DNA of 24,016 nucleotides, taken from positions 4,808,011 to 4,832,026 of the forward strand of contig RPFO01000026.1 in assembly GCA_009746045.1 (NCBI GenBank), in the 5' to 3' direction. The notes beneath the pieces are model-generated. The model worked only from the letters and a program-made list of their open reading frames with translations, was not told the DNA's origin and did no database searches. Made by a program: the position numbers and the translations under genes. This DNA is from Mesostigma viride. Taxonomy: Eukaryota > Streptophyta > Mesostigmatophyceae > Mesostigmatales > Mesostigmataceae. Positions 14,328 through 22,081 of the stretch are shown here, piece after piece (position 1 is the stretch's first letter; each line of letters begins with the position of its first letter).

Positions 14328-15435
14328 GAGCCCGAGGATTATCCGCGAGCCGCACCCCTTTCACCCAATCGGCTTTGACGCCCTTGATCTTCTTGTCGGA
14401 AACGAACTCGATCCCGCTGGGCTCGAAGATGGCGCGCAGGTCCTCGACGGTCGTCCTTCCCTTCCCGGCGTGCCACAGCGGGTCCCCCAGAAACTGGCCG
14501 AGGTAGGCCTTGCGAAAATCCTTCACTTTGGTGTACCCGTCCTTGCACAGGACGACGAGGGGGGACGCCAAGAACGCCTCCGCGTTCTCGAGGGTGGGCA
14601 CGGCCGCGGGCGCCGCTTCCGACGCGCGCTCGGGGACGGCGGGGTCGGGACGGTCGGGCGCATCCTCGTCCTCGAACGTGCGCAGGGAGTCCCAGGGTGG
14701 CCAACGAGCCCTCTCGTGGAAGAAGTCCATCCGCCCGCGCTTGAAGTTCGGGTTCATGTCCCACACCTTGTCACTGAGTCTGCGGCGATGCTCGAGCATC
14801 CACCTCTTGACTTCCCGCGGCACCCGCGCCTTCTTCTGCGCCATGACGAGGAAGAGCGCGTGCAAGTGGCAGGTCTTGTACTTCTCCTCGGTGCCGAGAT
14901 TCTCGACGCCTGTCCTGTCCAGCCTGTCGATGATCTCGTTGGTGAGCTCGTCCTTCACGCCGTCGCCCGCATACTTCATGAGCGCGCCCGCCACCATCCC
15001 GAGACGCGTGCGGCCCTTGAAGACCGCGAAATCCGACAGGTCGAGGTCCGACATCACTCCGTTGGACACGACCCCGCGGTTGTCGTTGACGAAGAAACCG
15101 GTGGTCCGCTTCGTCCCGAGCCCACCGCCGCACGAGTACCCGTGCCGCTCGAAGAGCGCGTTCCAGAACCGCTTGTCCTGTTGGAACCGCGCCTCGTGGT
15201 CGTACCTGTCCCCCCCCTTGTCCTCCATGAAATCGGAGAACGCCTCGAACACGCGCGCGGTCTTGGCCGTGTGCTCCGGCCCCTTGACGACGCGGTCCGT
15301 CTCGAGGAACTCGTGAAAGAGCCGCGCCAGACGCGTCTCCTCGTCCGTGAGAGATCGGTAAAGCGGCTCGTCGAGGGCCCGCAGCAGCTCGTCGACGCGC
15401 GCGCGGTCATCCTCGGATGACCAGTCGGTCGCCAT
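14323..15435 (-). CDS. Protein with possible D5-like winged-helix segments
   Basis: 370 residues from MATDWSSEDD; an alternative ATG at 15471 would deepen the overlap with the upstream gene. The C-terminus (about 295-370: FLASPLVVLCKDGYTKVKDF ... VKADWVKGVRL) looks like the small winged-helix segments at the ends of viral D5-type primase-helicases. The N-terminal region (FLETDRVVKGPEHTAKTARV ... GTKRTTGFFV, about 35-112) has a similar layout, so the protein may carry two diverged copies. No helicase or primase motif is present between them; that part holds a possible Cys/His pair (TCHLHALF). A role in replication or DNA binding is inference only. A charged, Pro/Ala-rich linker lies at about 255-290. 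Confidence 0.5.
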   Translation of the reverse strand: MATDWSSEDDRARVDELLRALDEPLYRSLTDEETRLARLFHEFLETDRVVKGPEHTAKTARVFEAFSDFMEDKGGDRYDHEARFQQDKRFWNALFERHGYSCGGGLGTKRTTGFFVNDNRGVVSNGVMSDLDLSDFAVFKGRTRLGMVAGALMKYAGDGVKDELTNEIIDRLDRTGVENLGTEEKYKTCHLHALFLVMAQKKARVPREVKRWMLEHRRRLSDKVWDMNPNFKRGRMDFFHERARWPPWDSLRTFEDEDAPDRPDPAVPERASEAAPAAVPTLENAEAFLASPLVVLCKDGYTKVKDFRKAYLGQFLGDPLWHAGKGRTTVEDLRAIFEPSGIEFVSDKKIKGVKADWVKGVRLADNPRAL

Positions 15436-15796
15436 GTCGCTCGACGACGCGTGTCGGCTCGTCGCACTCATCCTGCTCGAAGGCGGACCCGACTCTCTTG
15501 ATGGAGGAGGCGAGGAGGAGGATACGCCCCGCGACCTGCTCCGGAAACACCGACGACTTGAGAGCGATCTTCTCGATGGCCTCGTCCGCTGCCTCGACGC
15601 AGACTTCCAACACGTCCTTCCAGTCGCCTTCCGGAAACTTTTGCTTGCGAATAATTTGGCCGGCGATGACGACGTTCTTGCCCACGCAGCACTCGGCTAC
15701 CTCGTCCTCGTCGATGGACACTCGCTCCAGAACGATTTCGTCGCACGCGGACAGGTGGCGGGTGTAGAAGTCGACGAGTCGCAGCGCACGTTCCAT
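15407..15796 (-). CDS. Unknown 129-residue protein
   Basis: Mixed alpha/beta composition, rich in Val, Glu and Ile, with ECCVGKNVVIAGQIIRKQKF near residues 35-54 and a helical stretch (CVEAADEAIEKIALKSSVF) after it. No family recognised. TATAAA (15808-15813, minus strand) lies 11 bases upstream of its ATG in a spacer shared with the divergent OTU gene. Its end overlaps the start of the next minus-strand gene by 29 bases, suggesting co-transcription. Confidence 0.55.
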   Translation of the reverse strand: MERALRLVDFYTRHLSACDEIVLERVSIDEDEVAECCVGKNVVIAGQIIRKQKFPEGDWKDVLEVCVEAADEAIEKIALKSSVFPEQVAGRILLLASSIKRVGSAFEQDECDEPTRVVERHGDRLVIRG

Positions 15797-15807
15797 CCAC
15801 CGACAAA

Positions 15808-15813
15808 TTTATA
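15808..15813 (-). promoter_or_regulatory. TATAAA in the divergent spacer 15797-15836
   Basis: Minus strand TATACTATAAATTTG precedes the 15796 gene; on the plus strand TATAGTATAG lies about 17 bases before the OTU start. The spacer probably serves both genes. Confidence 0.4.
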
Positions 15814-15836
15814 GTATAGTGTATGTTCGATATTCG

Positions 15837-16583
15837 ATGCGCGGAGGCCTCGCGAGGAGGCGAGACCGGGGCTTTATGGAGTCCGGAATCGTGTCGGCTC
15901 GAACCGCGACGACATCCCGCGCGCCCCGCGCAGACCGACACGTCGCGATCCCGTCCGTCCGCATGATGGACGGCTCGGATCGCACGGACCGCGTGCGAAC
16001 GGTCGAGTGCGGATCGGCTCCTTGGAACAACTGTTTCTACCGCAGCGTCCTTGCGAGCCTGTACCCCGAGAGGTACCCCGCCCCGTCCACGAACGAACGG
16101 CTGTCCGTCGACGGATCCGATCTGCGCCGACGAGCGACCCGCGAACTGGCGAAGGATCCGCACCTCTTGCGACTGGGGTTGTCGTCTTCCGACCGGCCGC
16201 GCACCGCGCAAGAGTACCTGCAAGCGCACTGGGACCGCGAGATGGCGGACTCGCCGCAGATCGAGGCGACGGCGCGCGCGTTGCGTTCGCGGATCCTGGT
16301 CTACAACGACTACGGCCGCGGGGACGTGCGCGTGCACGAGTTCGGACGGCGGTACGCCGGCGGACCGGCGCGCGTCTACTACTACTTCGACCGCCTCGGA
16401 GGGCCGGACCAGTCGGGCCACTACCAGATGGCGCTGGCGCCCTCGCCCCCTCCCGCCGCGGTCAAACCGAAACGCGGACTGCTTACGACGCTGGGCACTC
16501 TGTTCGTGGACACGGACGGTGATCGCGATTACGAAGGACTACGCGAAAGTTTCAGCACAGGACTCATGTTTCGTGGGTTGTAA
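15837..16583 (+). CDS. OTU-family cysteine protease (putative deubiquitinase)
   Basis: Predicted to cleave ubiquitin or ubiquitin-like chains. The core runs from about residue 57 to 200: catalytic-Cys loop GSAPWNNCFYRS (Cys66), helix with LRRRATREL, a segment with W132 and E143 before ALRSRILVYND (usual OTU 'E..ALA..l...I.vy'), and the catalytic His in GHYQM (His195). The usual Asp in D-G-N-C is replaced by a Pro-Trp-Asn-Asn-Cys context; other residues may complete the triad. Starts at 15837, 15876 or 15963 are all possible; the first 50 residues are Arg-rich and poorly constrained. It is divergent from the 15796 gene. Compare the degenerate OTU-like segment at 17646-18480. Confidence 0.7.
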   Translation: MRGGLARRRDRGFMESGIVSARTATTSRAPRADRHVAIPSVRMMDGSDRTDRVRTVECGSAPWNNCFYRSVLASLYPERYPAPSTNERLSVDGSDLRRRATRELAKDPHLLRLGLSSSDRPRTAQEYLQAHWDREMADSPQIEATARALRSRILVYNDYGRGDVRVHEFGRRYAGGPARVYYYFDRLGGPDQSGHYQMALAPSPPPAAVKPKRGLLTTLGTLFVDTDGDRDYEGLRESFSTGLMFRGL

Positions 16584-16595
16584 ACGCATCTTTAT

Positions 16596-17267
16596 TCATT
16601 CATGAACAAGCCCCGTTTCCGCATACTCGTGCACGTGTTCCCGGTCCAGTTCGGACCACCACCCCATATCCCACACGGGCGAAGACGGAGGGTCGCGGCC
16701 CTCGCGCCTGAACTTGGCGGTCAGGACGTTGTAACACTTGACCACGAACGAGTAGGACCGGTTCGCGAAGTTCTTGTTCGACCCCAGACAATCGTACAGC
16801 CGGTCCCGTATCCTGGCCATCTCCGATCGACTGACCCGCTTTCCGCGCCGGGCCAGCCCGTCGTGGATCTTTCCCCACAGGATCCAAAGCTTCTCCTCCT
16901 TCCTCCCCCTGGGCGTTTCGAGGGCGTCCACGCACTCCCGGTATCGCGCGGGAGACAGGACCTTCAGGACGGCCTCCAGTTGCTCGTCCTCGCGGCCGTC
17001 GAACCGGCGACGGTCGCCGTCACTCTTTTGGCGGTACTTGAGTTCCGCGCGCACCTCCCTTTCGAGCGTCTTCGCGGGATTGATCTCCCAGTAGATCTCG
17101 TCCATCTCGGGACAGACCCCGTGCCCGGTGGGCCAACTGCGGTCCAAGATGATGCGTAAGGCCAGAGGGGGCAGCGCCTGGAACATGACGCTCGGCGGAC
17201 GCGGGGTCGAAACGGGAGCGAACGTCGTCCACTCGGTGGCAGGCTCCCACCCCGCGGGCTCGGCCAT
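16596..17267 (-). CDS. Unknown protein, 223 residues
   Basis: Starts MAEPAGWEPATEW. The N-terminal third is Pro-rich; the middle is charged and helical (EINPAKTLEREVRAELKYRQ; about 90-150); a more conserved-looking C-terminal segment (NRSYSFVVKCYNVLTAKFRR, about 175-195) and a Trp-rich end follow. I do not recognise the family. The ATG at 17267 is preferred because upstream codons in this frame overlap the neighbouring zinc gene antiparallel frame and a TATAAA box lies at 17307-17312 on the minus strand, about 40 bases upstream. Confidence 0.55.
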   Translation of the reverse strand: MAEPAGWEPATEWTTFAPVSTPRPPSVMFQALPPLALRIILDRSWPTGHGVCPEMDEIYWEINPAKTLEREVRAELKYRQKSDGDRRRFDGREDEQLEAVLKVLSPARYRECVDALETPRGRKEEKLWILWGKIHDGLARRGKRVSRSEMARIRDRLYDCLGSNKNFANRSYSFVVKCYNVLTAKFRREGRDPPSSPVWDMGWWSELDREHVHEYAETGLVHE

Positions 17268-17306
17268 GCTCGGTAGCGTGTGGAGGGGAGCGACGTGGAG
17301 ACGGAC

Positions 17307-17312
17307 TTTATA
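17307..17312 (-). promoter_or_regulatory. TATAAA upstream of the 17267 gene
   Basis: Minus strand CGTATAAAGTCC, about 40 bases before the ATG, a longer spacing than at other genes here. Confidence 0.35.
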
Positions 17313-17341
17313 CGATCCCGTGAAACGACACGATCGATCGA

Positions 17342-17629
17342 TCACTTGCCTTTCTTTGCCTCCTCCTGCGTGGGCGCGCCCGTCTGTCCCGGGAATCGGG
17401 ACAGCCACGACAGACGGACCGCGTCGGCCACCGTCGCCGGAGCGGACGGGATGCCCGTCGCCATGTCGTCGTACTTGCGCTTGGTTTCCTTCGTCCTGGC
17501 GACGTGCATCCCGCAACTTCTCGCCACGTGGTGAACACCGCGAGCATGGATCGCGCACGTCTTCCTCCCCGGCCTGGCTTCGTTCTTGCAGCGCCCGCCG
17601 TGCGTCACCGTCTTCCTCTTACACTTCAT
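17342..17629 (-). CDS. Small Cys/His zinc-binding protein (CX10CX10CX2H), second copy
   Basis: 95 residues from the ATG at 17629: MKCKRKTVTHGGRCKNEARP continues to a C-x-x-H pair, giving Cys3, Cys14, Cys25 and His28. Spacing and the T-x-x-G-x-x-C core match the protein at 3189. Further His and Cys (VHHVARSCGMH) may add a second site; the tail is soluble and ends KKGK. The frame is also open upstream as far as 18397, but the upstream part around 17630-17840 is Arg/Pro-rich in this frame, while another frame stops at 17646, 17 bases before this ATG. I therefore treat this as its own gene. Confidence 0.5.
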   Translation of the reverse strand: MKCKRKTVTHGGRCKNEARPGRKTCAIHARGVHHVARSCGMHVARTKETKRKYDDMATGIPSAPATVADAVRLSWLSRFPGQTGAPTQEEAKKGK

Positions 17630-17645
17630 CGTCCGTACAACGAGT

Positions 17646-18397
17646 TCAGAAAAAAACGCTGGGAGGGAACAGGGACGTTCGCGGCGAAGGCGGGACGCGC
17701 CGGGACGGGCGGCCACGGATACCTGGCGACGGCGCTCTGTGCTGCGGGAACGCGTGGACGGGCGCGGTCGAGCGGAACGCGGCGGTCGACGCGAACGCGG
17801 GACGGGACGGGATGTAGGCGGGTCCCGGCGCCGGCACGGGTACCGCGGTATTGCGTTTTGCGCGACGGGGTGGGGAGGGGCCGTCCGCGGTCGTGCGGGG
17901 GCGCTCAGGGCGTCCGCGAACCGCTGGAGAGCGTACGCTCGCTGGGCCAACACATGGTGCGATTGCGCCGACATGGGCATGGAACGGGACGCCGCCTGAT
18001 GGACGGGGTGTCGTTCGGACGGCAACTCAAACGTCGTGAGCAATGCCTCGAAACGGTTCCCGTCGAAATATACGCAATATGGATCGCCCGTCCTTTTCCC
18101 CCGGAATGCTCTGTACGTACGCACATCGGCGAATGTTGTTTCAGACGGAGGCAGGCGATGAGATTCCGGTCTCTTACTGACGACAACGATGTCGTTCTTG
18201 AGGTAGCGGGCCGTGATCGCGATCACCTCCGCACTCGCCCCCTTACTCGTCGGGATTGCCAATCTGCTTATAATATCTGTTTTTTTCCCCGGATCGAAAC
18301 CCAACTCACTCTGCGCGATTTTCAAATACCCACCCAGTTGTTGTCCCAGTTTCCTCTTTAACTCTTCCACTCTGGGCCTCAGACCACTGGCTTTCAT
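17646..18397 (-). pseudogene. C-terminal half of a degenerate OTU-like domain, frame-broken
   Basis: From 18397 the frame reads MKASGLRPRVEELKRKLGQQ, then SAEVIAITARYLKNDIVVVS (about residues 55-74; like the OTU 'E..ala..l...i.v' helix and strand) and YCVYFDGNRFEALLTTF, where the catalytic His is expected but Phe is found. The missing first half, with SFYNAIF in the place of the catalytic-Cys loop, is at the end of the upstream ORF (18394-19905). So the domain spans the junction of two frames. After about residue 130 the sequence becomes Pro/Ala/Arg-rich, and a second frame ending at 17646 looks more natural than the one continuing to 17342. It is probably a non-catalytic domain of a long protein. 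Confidence 0.45.
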
Positions 18398-19905
18398 TGT
18401 TGTTTCGCCCGGAACGCCTTGATCACGAATATCGCGTTGTAAAAACTGTCTGCGCCTTCCAAAGCGCTCCGCCTGTACAGAATCCGGTCGTTTTCGGTAT
18501 TTGGGATCTTCATCGTGAAAGGTCTGTCGACTCTATCGGAATACTTCGGATTGTAGATCCGCGGCGCATCAAGAGGCAACAACCTTGCCGGAGGCATCGA
18601 AACAACGGCATTGAGATTATCAGAATCCTCGCCCCGACGTTCGGTATCGTCGACGACGGGATTGTCACTGTCCAGCACGTTACTTCCATACTCGTTGACG
18701 CCGAGACCGGAAGGACCCCCGCGCGCGTTCCCTGCCATCGCACGCGCAACAGCTGTATTCAGGTCCAGCGACCTGGCGACCTCACCCTCCTCCCTCTCAG
18801 ACGAGGGCGTCGTCCTTGTCGCCGGAGACCCTTCCACCTGTTCTTTACCCCGCGCGGCGGCCTGACGCGCCGACCGCCGGACCCCAGGGGATGGTGTATT
18901 GCCCCCCCCGTGGGAGGGGTCGGACGAGGGGGGTATTGCCCCCCCCGCGAGTGGGGCGGGCGACGCGCGAGGAGGTGTCTCCCCCACGCCAGCGGGAGAA
19001 GGAGCGGGCGGCGCGCGAGGAGGTGTATTCCCCCCGCCAGCGGGGGAAGGGGGCGCGGGGCTCGCGGCGGCGGTCCGAGAAGAACTTCTCGTCTGGACAC
19101 CCCGCGAAACATCAGGAGAAGTATTCACGCGCTCCGCGCCGGCGATCACGATCTCGACTTCTTTCGCTACCGCACTCACAGCTTTTTTGTATTCCCCCAT
19201 CATCACTCCCATTGCTTTCTCAATTGCCTTGTCACCGGACTTATTTTCAATTCTTGTATGTACGTCATCACAGGCAAGGGTGAAATTTTCGGTGAGGTCA
19301 ACGCTAGCGCCTCCGGGAAGGTTGTTACCTATCCGATAGTCGAGGTCATACTCCGACGGCGCGCTTTCCAACTTCTCGTCCAGCAATTTTACCGCCTCAA
19401 ACGCTTGATCCGAAACACGTTTATCTTTGATCGCCTTTTCCGTCATCTCCACCACATCATCTTGCATATTTCGGAGCTCGCGGAAATAGTCCAGCCATAC
19501 GTTCCGACGAGGAGCGGGTAGTATGAGCGGCTGTCTCCCCGGCATATCGGGCCGCGGAGGGGTCGGGATCACGCCGGTCGATTCATCCCGCGGTGGCAGA
19601 CGACTGAAGTGAAAATCCGCCGCTATCGCTTGTTCAGCCTTGAGACGAGAAGTCACCATCGCCTGAGCCGCCTCGGCGATCGCGGACACGTTGAAAGACG
19701 AGTTGCTCAACAGACTCAAAACCTTGTCGCATGCATTCGCGAGCACAGTAGACGCCTTGACACTCTCCGAATCAGAACGCGCCGACGGTGCAGAACCTGC
19801 TTTCTTACGGAGAGCCTCCACGGCGTCTCGAGCCTCTTTCATATACGCTCGATCCCCCTTCGCGGTCTCCGTCGTACCGACGGCTTTGTTGACGAGGCCT
19901 CGCAA
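18394..19905 (-). CDS. Middle part of a long coiled-coil and Pro-rich protein ending in an OTU-like start
   Basis: The frame is open up to about 20080; the coordinate 19905 is a TTG codon and 19842 the first ATG, so neither is a convincing start. Upstream codons (SWAEYLAELRGLVNKAV) look coding, which argues that the protein continues from the 19839-21410 ORF through a one-base break near 20040-20055. Content: charged helical region (to about 330 residues), a tandem Pro/Gly-rich region (18890-19070), an acidic stretch, and the end YRRSALEGADSFYNAIFVIK, which resembles an OTU Cys loop with Ser in place of Cys. The stop overlaps the next ATG as ATGA. No enzymatic function can be assigned. Confidence 0.45.
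   Translation of the reverse strand: MRGLVNKAVGTTETAKGDRAYMKEARDAVEALRKKAGSAPSARSDSESVKASTVLANACDKVLSLLSNSSFNVSAIAEAAQAMVTSRLKAEQAIAADFHFSRLPPRDESTGVIPTPPRPDMPGRQPLILPAPRRNVWLDYFRELRNMQDDVVEMTEKAIKDKRVSDQAFEAVKLLDEKLESAPSEYDLDYRIGNNLPGGASVDLTENFTLACDDVHTRIENKSGDKAIEKAMGVMMGEYKKAVSAVAKEVEIVIAGAERVNTSPDVSRGVQTRSSSRTAAASPAPPSPAGGGNTPPRAPPAPSPAGVGETPPRASPAPLAGGAIPPSSDPSHGGGNTPSPGVRRSARQAAARGKEQVEGSPATRTTPSSEREEGEVARSLDLNTAVARAMAGNARGGPSGLGVNEYGSNVLDSDNPVVDDTERRGEDSDNLNAVVSMPPARLLPLDAPRIYNPKYSDRVDRPFTMKIPNTENDRILYRRSALEGADSFYNAIFVIKAFRAKQQ
18890..19070 (-). repeat. Coding Pro/Gly repeat, units of about 45-55 bp
   Basis: Repeated pieces such as PSPAGGGNTPP, PSPAGVGETPP and PLAGGAIPP separated by RAPPAP or RASPAP. 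The DNA carries many C and G runs of 5-8 bases, a likely site of length change and of sequencing error. Confidence 0.65.
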
Positions 19906-21410
19906 TTCCGCAAGGTACTCCGCCCACGATTGTTCGGTTCGAGGACCCGACTCGGCCGTGCTATCGCCGGATCCCTCCTCGCCCCCTCCCCTCGATTGCT
20001 GTTTCCCCGACCCCGCCGAACGCGCGCCCGACCCTCCGGCCCCACCTGCGCCCCCGACAGAGCCTGCGCGGCCTCCTCCTCATCCGCGGAGGACGCTCGT
20101 TCCGCGGCCAAAAGTTCGGCTTGCTTACGCTTCGCCTGATCATAATAAACCGATCCTTGTCTCAAGTCCCGCATCCGAAGAATATCACGCCCCGGCACAG
20201 CCCGTTCGCCTCCTGGATTCATGATCAACTCTTCGAGCTTCTTCTGCGCTTCCGTTAAAAGCGCATTCCGTTGCAAGACTTCACCCGCAGATTCCCAGCG
20301 AGAACGAGCAGAATCAACAGAGTCTCTCAAACGATTCACTAGCTCCTGCTGTCGACGAATTTGTTTTTCCACCGTCTGTTGACCGGCCTCGACAGGAGGG
20401 ACGCTACTTCCCGAGTCTACCTCCCCGCCGCCTCCGTCGTCATCCCTGTCCAGGCCGCCGGAATAAGCGCCGCCGCCTATGTCCTCACTCCTCGCGGCAG
20501 CGCTCGCCGATCGCGTCACAGGACCGTCGGCGCGAGGGGGCACTGCAGGACCCTGCGAAGACGTCGGCGATTGGTTGTATCGCACCCGATACGCCGCACT
20601 CTTCTCACCAAGCTCCTTCTCAATCATCTCCCTTGCCAAATTCAAAAGCGCTACCCTCCTGCCCTGCTTCTCGCGCTGTGCATTCGCGATATCGGTCGCG
20701 TTTTTGGCCAACTTGCTATTTAACACGCGAATCTCGTCCAAATCTCTCTTCTTCGCGCGTTCACTGCCCGCAGGCGCGTCCGGTCTAGGGTCGCCCCACC
20801 TCTTTTGGAATTGCGTCCTCATACGCTGGAGTTGACTCTCTACCTTTTGCGCCTTTGCACGCAACGCATCGGCCTCTTCGGGCATCTCCCGCTTCTCAAA
20901 CTCGAGTGCCAACTCCATGTAACGGCCCCGCTCGTCTTCCTTTTGGCGGATCGCGTCCCAATCGTATATTTTGGATCTGTTATTAGTCGCGTCGGCGGTC
21001 GACCGCGTGACTCGACGCGAAGGTTCCGCAGAAACGGGTTGGGTCGCGACGGTAGTCGTACGCGTGCCTCGACGCGAAGGTGGCGCTGGAGTGCCCGCCG
21101 CGACGGCCGGCTGATTGGACGGTGGTGCGGCGCGGGCAGAGGTCCTTGGGGCGTTCGTCGAGCGGGGATGGTCCGTCTCGATGAAAGAGGACGGGGACAT
21201 CGTGTTCGACAAGGGCGAGGAGGAGCGCGAGGACGACACGGCGTTCGCCCGTTTTGTCGGTGGATGCGAGTCGCCGTGCGACGACGAGGACGAGGACGAG
21301 GAGGAGGAGGAGGAGGAAGAGGAGAGGCGGGGGAGGAAGCGGCGACGGACGGTGTTCAAGTCCACGGAGCGCATCCCGTTGGAGAACGGGAAGCGACTGA
21401 AACTGTCCAT
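19839..21410 (-). CDS. N-terminal part of a long coiled-coil protein; start uncertain
   Basis: No family recognised. From about 20970 down to 20090 the frame encodes convincing helical, charged sequence (DWDAIRQKEDERGRYMELAL; KQIRRQQELVNRLRDSVDSA) with a Gly/Asp-rich linker between two coiled-coil stretches. The last 40-65 codons before 19839 are Arg/Pro-rich and probably out of frame. The first part (21410 to about 21000) is Ser, Thr, Pro and Arg-rich, including a long Ser run that is simply the reverse of an Asp/Glu run coded on the plus strand. A start at 21200 (MSPSSFIE) or later is possible. With the two downstream frames this may be one protein of more than 1000 residues. Confidence 0.45.
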   Translation of the reverse strand: MDSFSRFPFSNGMRSVDLNTVRRRFLPRLSSSSSSSSSSSSSSSHGDSHPPTKRANAVSSSRSSSPLSNTMSPSSFIETDHPRSTNAPRTSARAAPPSNQPAVAAGTPAPPSRRGTRTTTVATQPVSAEPSRRVTRSTADATNNRSKIYDWDAIRQKEDERGRYMELALEFEKREMPEEADALRAKAQKVESQLQRMRTQFQKRWGDPRPDAPAGSERAKKRDLDEIRVLNSKLAKNATDIANAQREKQGRRVALLNLAREMIEKELGEKSAAYRVRYNQSPTSSQGPAVPPRADGPVTRSASAAARSEDIGGGAYSGGLDRDDDGGGGEVDSGSSVPPVEAGQQTVEKQIRRQQELVNRLRDSVDSARSRWESAGEVLQRNALLTEAQKKLEELIMNPGGERAVPGRDILRMRDLRQGSVYYDQAKRKQAELLAAERASSADEEEAAQALSGAQVGPEGRARVRRGRGNSNRGEGARRDPAIARPSRVLEPNNRGRSTLRNCEASSTKPSVRRRPRRGIERI

Positions 21411-21429
21411 CCGGATCACCGAGGATTAA
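21181..21429 (+). CDS. Small acidic protein with nuclear-localisation-like cluster, antisense to the long gene
   Basis: From the ATG at 21181: MKEDGDIVFDKGEEERED, then an Asp/Glu tract (about residues 36-49, built from GAC/GAG triplets at 21280-21320), a RRGRKRRR cluster and KSTERIPLENGKRLKLSIRI. The frame is open upstream to at least 21115 with plausible residues (LGAFVERGWSVS) but no ATG. It ends 15 bases before the TATAAT of the LysM gene. It lies antisense to the proposed start of the 19839-21410 gene; the balanced composition at both ends favours the plus strand here. Function unknown. Confidence 0.4.
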   Translation: MKEDGDIVFDKGEEEREDDTAFARFVGGCESPCDDEDEDEEEEEEEEERRGRKRRRTVFKSTERIPLENGKRLKLSIRITED

Positions 21430-21444
21430 ATGTCTCCGGGGAAG

Positions 21445-21450
21445 TATAAT
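21445..21450 (+). promoter_or_regulatory. TATAAT before the LysM gene
   Basis: TATAAT with eight bases to the ATG at 21459. Confidence 0.45.
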
Positions 21451-21458
21451 AGAGGCCG

Positions 21459-22070
21459 ATGTCGAGCGGGAATATGATCGCGGTGCCGAAAGAGTTGATC
21501 GATCGCATCATGCGAGCGTTTCCGGACCCGTCCGTCACCAAGGCGGACATCTTGACTCCGACGAATGATCCGGACATGGTCGTCAAGGAGACGTTCGATC
21601 GCAACATCCTCCCCCTGTACTCGCGGAAGGGCGGGAATCCGTTCTTCGACAAACAGGGACACGTCGCCGAGCCGGGCGACACGTGGAAGTCGATCGCGGC
21701 CAAGTACGGTGTCTCCGCGGACGACCTGGTGATCGCGAACCCTCACATCCCTCCTCTGACGCTGTCTCCTGGGAACTTTGTGCTCGTCCCGAAGAAGTAC
21801 GGCTTCAACGAGTTCGTCGAGGGGATTATCCACCCGGACACGAACATGAACCTGCAGTACGACGGGGACACGCCCCAGCCCGCGGATCCCACGGCGCCGC
21901 CCGATCCTCAGCTCACCGCCGATAATCGATCTTTTAGGGCGCGTGCGGTTGACGCAATGAAAGCCTTCCCCGGTGCCGCCTTGCAAAGAATTAAGGAACT
22001 CACACCCTCACAGGTCGGTGTGGGGGCGGCTTTGCTTGGGAGTGTGGCCTTGGGGGGACGTCTGCTATAG
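21459..22070 (+). CDS. LysM-domain protein with C-terminal hydrophobic segment
   Basis: 203 residues. A LysM motif spans about residues 69-112: EPGDTWKSIAAKYGVSADDL, then IANPHIPPLTLSPGNFVLVP. LysM domains bind N-acetylglucosamine polymers such as peptidoglycan or chitin; in viruses they occur in virion proteins. A Pro/Asp-rich linker (about 133-152) leads to a helix and a Gly/Ala/Leu hydrophobic end (VGVGAALLGSVALGG). A G6 run at 22052-22057 sits seven codons before the stop. With one more G the frame would continue directly into the next ORF, which starts 12 bases after this stop, so both may be a single gene of roughly 610 residues. Confidence 0.7.
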   Translation: MSSGNMIAVPKELIDRIMRAFPDPSVTKADILTPTNDPDMVVKETFDRNILPLYSRKGGNPFFDKQGHVAEPGDTWKSIAAKYGVSADDLVIANPHIPPLTLSPGNFVLVPKKYGFNEFVEGIIHPDTNMNLQYDGDTPQPADPTAPPDPQLTADNRSFRARAVDAMKAFPGAALQRIKELTPSQVGVGAALLGSVALGGRLL

Positions 22071-22081
22071 TCCCCGCACTT

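Noticed and set aside
14470-15420. Plus-strand frame opposite the 14323-15435 gene
   Set aside because: Arg/Val/Glu-biased antisense shadow, no domain features; the minus strand shows structured segments.
18397-19521. Plus-strand frame of over 370 codons opposite the coiled-coil gene
   Set aside because: Arg/His/Cys/Pro-rich with no pattern; antisense of Gly/Pro repeats.
18394-19842. ATGA stop-start overlaps at 18394-18397 and 19839-19842 as translational coupling
   Set aside because: A Met codon followed by A in the true frame automatically makes TGA in the neighbouring frame, so such overlaps are expected when a frame has been shifted. The codons before both ATGs in the downstream frame look coding.
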